Part shown: positions 7,707 to 9,392 of the stretch, piece by piece
Layout: every line of letters starts with the position of its first letter
How positions within the stretch are numbered: position 1 is the first letter of the stretch
NCBI GenBank assembly: GCA_963849005.1
Contig: CAWKGC010000010.1
Location: forward strand, 1 to 9,392
Source: CAWKGC01 sp963849005
GTDB taxonomy: Bacteria; Pseudomonadota; Gammaproteobacteria; Burkholderiales; Usitatibacteraceae
Direction: 5' to 3'
DNA: 9,392 nt
The notes under the pieces: generated by a model
The model's database searches: none
Told to the model about the DNA's origin: nothing
Seen by the model: the letters and a program-made list of their open reading frames with translations, nothing else
Program-made: the position numbers and the translations under genes

Positions 7707-7718
7707 GGCTGATAAAAT
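7690..7718 (+). promoter_or_regulatory. Possible extended -10 promoter of the binding-protein gene
   Basis: TGA followed by TAAAAT (7710-7718) forms an extended -10 element. The matching -35 position holds only a weak TCGAAG (7690-7695) at 17-base spacing. It overlaps the end of iscX and lies about 43 bases before the ATG at 7761, so the downstream gene could be expressed independently of isc. Confidence 0.4.
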
Positions 7719-7760
7719 CCCCGTTTGCCGAAACCCCCGAATCAACCATCAGGAACCCAA

Positions 7761-8615
7761 ATGAATCGCATCCGCTCCCTGCTTGCCGCCGCCCTCATTC
7801 TCGTCGTCGCACCGGCCCTGGCCGCCGAATCGCCGACGCTTTCCCGCATCAAGAAGACCGGCACCGTGCGCCTGGGCTACTCCGCGACCTCGGTGCCGTT
7901 TTCCTTCAACGACAAGGACGGCCAGCCCGCGGGCTATTCGGTGGAGCTGTGCAAGCACGTGGTCGCCGGGCTGCAGGAGAAGCTGGGACTCAAGGAACTC
8001 AAGACGCAATGGGTCGCGCTGACGCCGGCCGACCGCCTGCCCGCCGTGGAAAAGGGCCGTGTCGACATGGAGTGCGGCACCGCCTCGATCACGCTGAAGC
8101 GCCAGGAGGTCGTCGACTTCAGCCTGCCGATCTTCGTCGACTCGAGCACCCTCATGACGCGCAAGGAAGGGATGGGGGGCTTCAGCGCTTTCGCCGGAAA
8201 GAAGATCGCGGTGGCTGCCGGCACCACTACCGAGGCGGCGCTCGATCGCGCGCTGAAGTCGCGCTTCGTCCAGGCCACCGTGGTCAGGACCAAGACGGTC
8301 CAGGAAGGCTTCGAGAAGCTCAAGGCGGGCGAAGTCGATGCGCTCGCGGGTGACCGCACGGCGCTGATCGGGAGTTTCGTGCTCGGGGGCGGCGCGGAGG
8401 GACTCGGCCTGATCGAAGAAGACCTCTCGTATGAACCTTACGGGCTGGTGCTGCCGCGCGGCGATGCCGACTTCCGCCTTGCGGTGAACCGGGTGCTCGC
8501 GACGGTCTATCGCAGCGGGGAGATCACCGGGGTCTATGGCCGCTGGCTGGCGCCGATCGGCAAGCCGAGCGCCCCCTTGGTGGCCCTGTACCTGCTCAAC
8601 AGCTACCCGGAGTGA
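7761..8615 (+). CDS. Periplasmic amino acid ABC transporter substrate-binding protein (GltI-like)
   Basis: A solute-binding protein of the family 3 (SBP_bac_3) type, probably capturing glutamate, aspartate or a related amino acid in the periplasm. A signal peptide is clear: MNRIRSLL, a hydrophobic core, and the cleavage motif ALA at residues 19-21. The mature part begins SRIKKTGTVRLGYS and contains MECGTASITLKRQ; with the cysteine in VELCKHV this recalls the cysteine pair of GltI. Length is 284 residues. The ATG at 7761 is preferred to an upstream in-frame start at 7725 because AGGA lies at 7751-7754 and the signal peptide then starts correctly. No permease or ATPase gene is adjacent, so it is an orphan within this window and its substrate is uncertain. 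Confidence 0.88.
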   Translation: MNRIRSLLAAALILVVAPALAAESPTLSRIKKTGTVRLGYSATSVPFSFNDKDGQPAGYSVELCKHVVAGLQEKLGLKELKTQWVALTPADRLPAVEKGRVDMECGTASITLKRQEVVDFSLPIFVDSSTLMTRKEGMGGFSAFAGKKIAVAAGTTTEAALDRALKSRFVQATVVRTKTVQEGFEKLKAGEVDALAGDRTALIGSFVLGGGAEGLGLIEEDLSYEPYGLVLPRGDADFRLAVNRVLATVYRSGEITGVYGRWLAPIGKPSAPLVALYLLNSYPE

Positions 8616-8630
8616 CGCCGGAAAAAGGGC

Positions 8631-8657
8631 AAAAAAAAGGGGCAGGAAACCTGCCCC
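8631..8657 (-). terminator. Intrinsic terminator on the minus strand
   Basis: On the minus strand the perfect 8-bp stem GGGGCAGG/CCTGCCCC (8639-8657, loop TTT) is followed by eight Ts (8638-8631). The U-tract lies only on the minus-strand side, so this terminates leftward transcription: the glrR-like gene and the proposed short RNA. It may also weakly end the convergent binding-protein transcript, which stops coding at 8615. Confidence 0.88.
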
Positions 8658-8677
8658 ACAAGGCGCACTCTTTGATG
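8631..8677 (-). ncRNA. Proposed sigma54-dependent small RNA of about 47 nt
   Basis: If transcription starts 12 nt after the -12 element, at about 8677, the transcript ends at the T-run 8638-8631. It would have about 20 nt of mostly unpaired 5' sequence (8677-8658), an 8-bp GC-rich hairpin and a U8 tail, which is a layout suited to Hfq binding. No ATG-initiated reading frame lies inside, and a GTG-initiated frame has no stop before the terminator. I see no resemblance to GlmY or GlmZ. Promoter and terminator are seen directly; existence of the RNA is inference. Alternatively the promoter may be inactive and the hairpin may simply end the glrR message. Confidence 0.5.
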
Positions 8678-8687
8678 ACTGGTTATG

Positions 8688-8704
8688 AGCAAGGTCGATG
8701 CCAA
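8688..8704 (-). promoter_or_regulatory. Sigma54 (-24/-12) promoter
   Basis: The minus strand reads TTGGCA, then 6 bases, then TTGCT. The invariant GG (8702-8701) and GC (8690-8689) are separated by exactly 10 bases, and all core positions of YTGGCA...TTGCW match; only the CG after the -24 box differs from the extended consensus. By a simple base-frequency estimate such a core is expected about 0.005 times in this window on both strands. Predicted start is near 8677. Confidence 0.75.
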
Positions 8705-8729
8705 TCTCGCAAAGTCATTGCAAAACAAG

Positions 8730-8742
8730 TAACTAGTTGACA
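8730..8742 (-). promoter_or_regulatory. Possible IHF binding site
   Basis: TGTCAACTAGTTA on the minus strand matches the IHF consensus WATCAANNNNTTR at 8 of 9 defined positions. Its centre is about 59 bp upstream of the predicted sigma54 start, between promoter and activator sites, where IHF usually bends DNA in such promoters. The motif is short and degenerate, so alone it is weak evidence. Confidence 0.4.
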
Positions 8743-8777
8743 ATTCGGCATTCCGCATCTCGCCGGCAGTCCCTCGG

Positions 8778-8799
8778 GCTGTCTCCGTTTCCCGACAGC
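8778..8799. promoter_or_regulatory. GlrR-type activator site 1 (TGTC-N10-GACA)
   Basis: The half-sites TGTC (8780-8783) and GACA (8794-8797) are separated by exactly 10 bases, and the inverted repeat extends to GCTGTC/GACAGC. TGTC-N10-GACA is the motif known for GlrR upstream of glmY and glmZ in enterobacteria. The centre lies about 112 bp upstream of the predicted sigma54 start, a normal enhancer distance. Confidence 0.72.
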
Positions 8800-8843
8800 G
8801 ATCGGGGCCGCGCTCGCAAGCACCTGATTCCCATGCCGAATAA

Positions 8844-8863
8844 TTGTCTCCGGAAGGCGACAA
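8844..8863. promoter_or_regulatory. GlrR-type activator site 2 (TGTC-N10-GACA)
   Basis: TGTC (8845-8848) and GACA (8859-8862) again have exactly 10 bases between them, extended to TTGTC/GACAA. Both sites share TGTCTCCG. The centre is about 177 bp upstream of the predicted start and 65 bp (about six helical turns) from site 1, so both would lie on nearly the same face of the DNA. It lies 29 bp beyond the glrR-like stop codon. As RNA the repeat could also fold as a hairpin in the glrR 3' UTR. Confidence 0.72.
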
Positions 8864-8891
8864 GCTTTGCCGCGAACGGCGTCGCGCGGCG

Positions 8892-9392
8892 CTATTTCGA
8901 GTCTGCCTTGAACAGCGACGCCTCGATGCCGTGGCGTTGCAGGAGCTTGTAGAACTCGGTGCGGTTGCGGCGGGCGAGCTTCGAGGCCTGGGTCACGCTG
9001 CCCTTGGTGAGCTTGAGCAACCGGGTGAGGTAATCGCGCTCGAAGCGGCGGCGCGCGTCCTCGAACGAGGTCATCTCGTGCATCTCGACCTGGATCGCCT
9101 CCTCGACGAACTTGGGCGGGATGATCTCGGTCGGGCACAGCGCGATCGATTGCTCGACCACATTGAACAGCTGGCGCACGTTGCCCGGCCATTTCGCCTT
9201 CATCATCATTTCCATCGCATCGGGCGAGAACGTCGCCTTGCCTCGCCCGTAGCGCTCGGCGAGCACGGCGAGGAAATGCGAGGCGAGCAGCGGGATGTCC
9301 TCGGGGCGTTCGGCGAGCGTCGGGATGCGCAGCGTCACCACATTCAGCCGGTAGTAGAGGTCCTCGCGGAAGCCGCCCGTGTCCTTCTCCTT
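8892..9392 (-). CDS. glrR: GlrR/QseF-like sigma54-dependent response regulator (C-terminal part; cut by the window edge)
   Basis: The frame is open from the right edge and ends at TAG (8894-8892), giving 166 residues. FREDLYYRLNVV and WPGNVRQL belong to the AAA+ domain of bacterial enhancer-binding proteins; the C-terminus is a Fis-type helix-turn-helix. The recognition helix RNRTEFYKLLQRHGIEA is nearly identical to E. coli GlrR (RNRTEFYKLLSRHELDA), supporting the assignment and the same DNA target. In E. coli GlrR is phosphorylated by GlrK and activates glmY. The receiver domain and the GAFTGA loop lie outside the window, so the response-regulator identity is inferred from homology. No frameshift is seen. 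Confidence 0.85.
   Translation of the reverse strand, partial: KEKDTGGFREDLYYRLNVVTLRIPTLAERPEDIPLLASHFLAVLAERYGRGKATFSPDAMEMMMKAKWPGNVRQLFNVVEQSIALCPTEIIPPKFVEEAIQVEMHEMTSFEDARRRFERDYLTRLLKLTKGSVTQASKLARRNRTEFYKLLQRHGIEASLFKADSK

Noticed and set aside
8737..8765. TTGACA at 8737-8742 as a + strand -35 element
   Set aside because: No acceptable -10 hexamer occurs 16-18 bases downstream, and nothing on the + strand would be transcribed. The bases are better explained as part of the IHF-like site.
8603..8863. Small minus-strand ORF spanning the proposed RNA region
   Set aside because: It crosses the promoter, terminator and operators, has no recognisable domain, and runs through the terminator hairpin, so it is unlikely to be translated.
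8683..9192. A 169-residue minus-strand ORF overlapping the activator gene
   Set aside because: It is an alternate frame of the glrR-like gene, with Arg/Pro/Ala-rich shadow composition and no Shine-Dalgarno or domain support.

Overview
This is high-GC proteobacterial DNA, most likely from a betaproteobacterium. The core is a complete ISC iron-sulfur cluster assembly locus on the + strand, in the order cysE, iscR, iscS, iscU, iscA, hscB, hscA, fdx, iscX. A serine acetyltransferase directly in front of iscR and a trmJ-like gene further upstream fit betaproteobacterial gene order. I cannot name a genus from the sequence.

Layout. Positions 1-83 hold the last codons of a TrmJ-like tRNA methyltransferase. 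Positions 80-1270 (minus strand) encode a 12-helix-type MFS transporter that interrupts the usual trmJ-cysE spacing. cysE (1394-2128) and iscR (2194-2669) each have their own sigma70-type promoter, and each promoter carries a good match to the IscR type 1 operator over its -35 element. Cysteine supply and cluster assembly therefore look co-regulated by cluster status. IscS (2685-3903) takes sulfur from cysteine, IscU (3920-4330) is the scaffold and IscA (4335-4658) is the A-type carrier. A strong factor-independent terminator hairpin (4681-4710) then sits inside the operon, just before hscB (4716-5259), hscA (5305-7177), fdx (7174-7515) and iscX (7512-7706). It could act as an attenuator between scaffold genes and chaperone genes. 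A GltI-like periplasmic amino acid binding protein follows (7761-8615).

The right-hand end is the most interesting part. The minus strand carries the 3' half of a GlrR/QseF-type sigma54-dependent activator (8892-9392). In the noncoding DNA just downstream of it, in the same orientation, there are two perfect TGTC-N10-GACA inverted repeats (8780-8797 and 8845-8862), an IHF-like site (8730-8742), a near-consensus -24/-12 sigma54 promoter (8688-8704) and, about 47 nt after the predicted start, a strong intrinsic terminator (8631-8657). No reading frame lies between promoter and terminator. The simplest reading is a GlrR-controlled, sigma54-dependent very small RNA encoded next to its own activator, analogous in layout to glmY beside glrK-glrR in enterobacteria but with no evident sequence relation to GlmY.

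Sequence quality caveat. iscR, iscS, hscB and hscA are broken by about eleven single-base indels, nine of them between 2341 and 3822. The proteins read as normal full-length family members once these are corrected, so assembly or sequencing error is more likely than gene decay.
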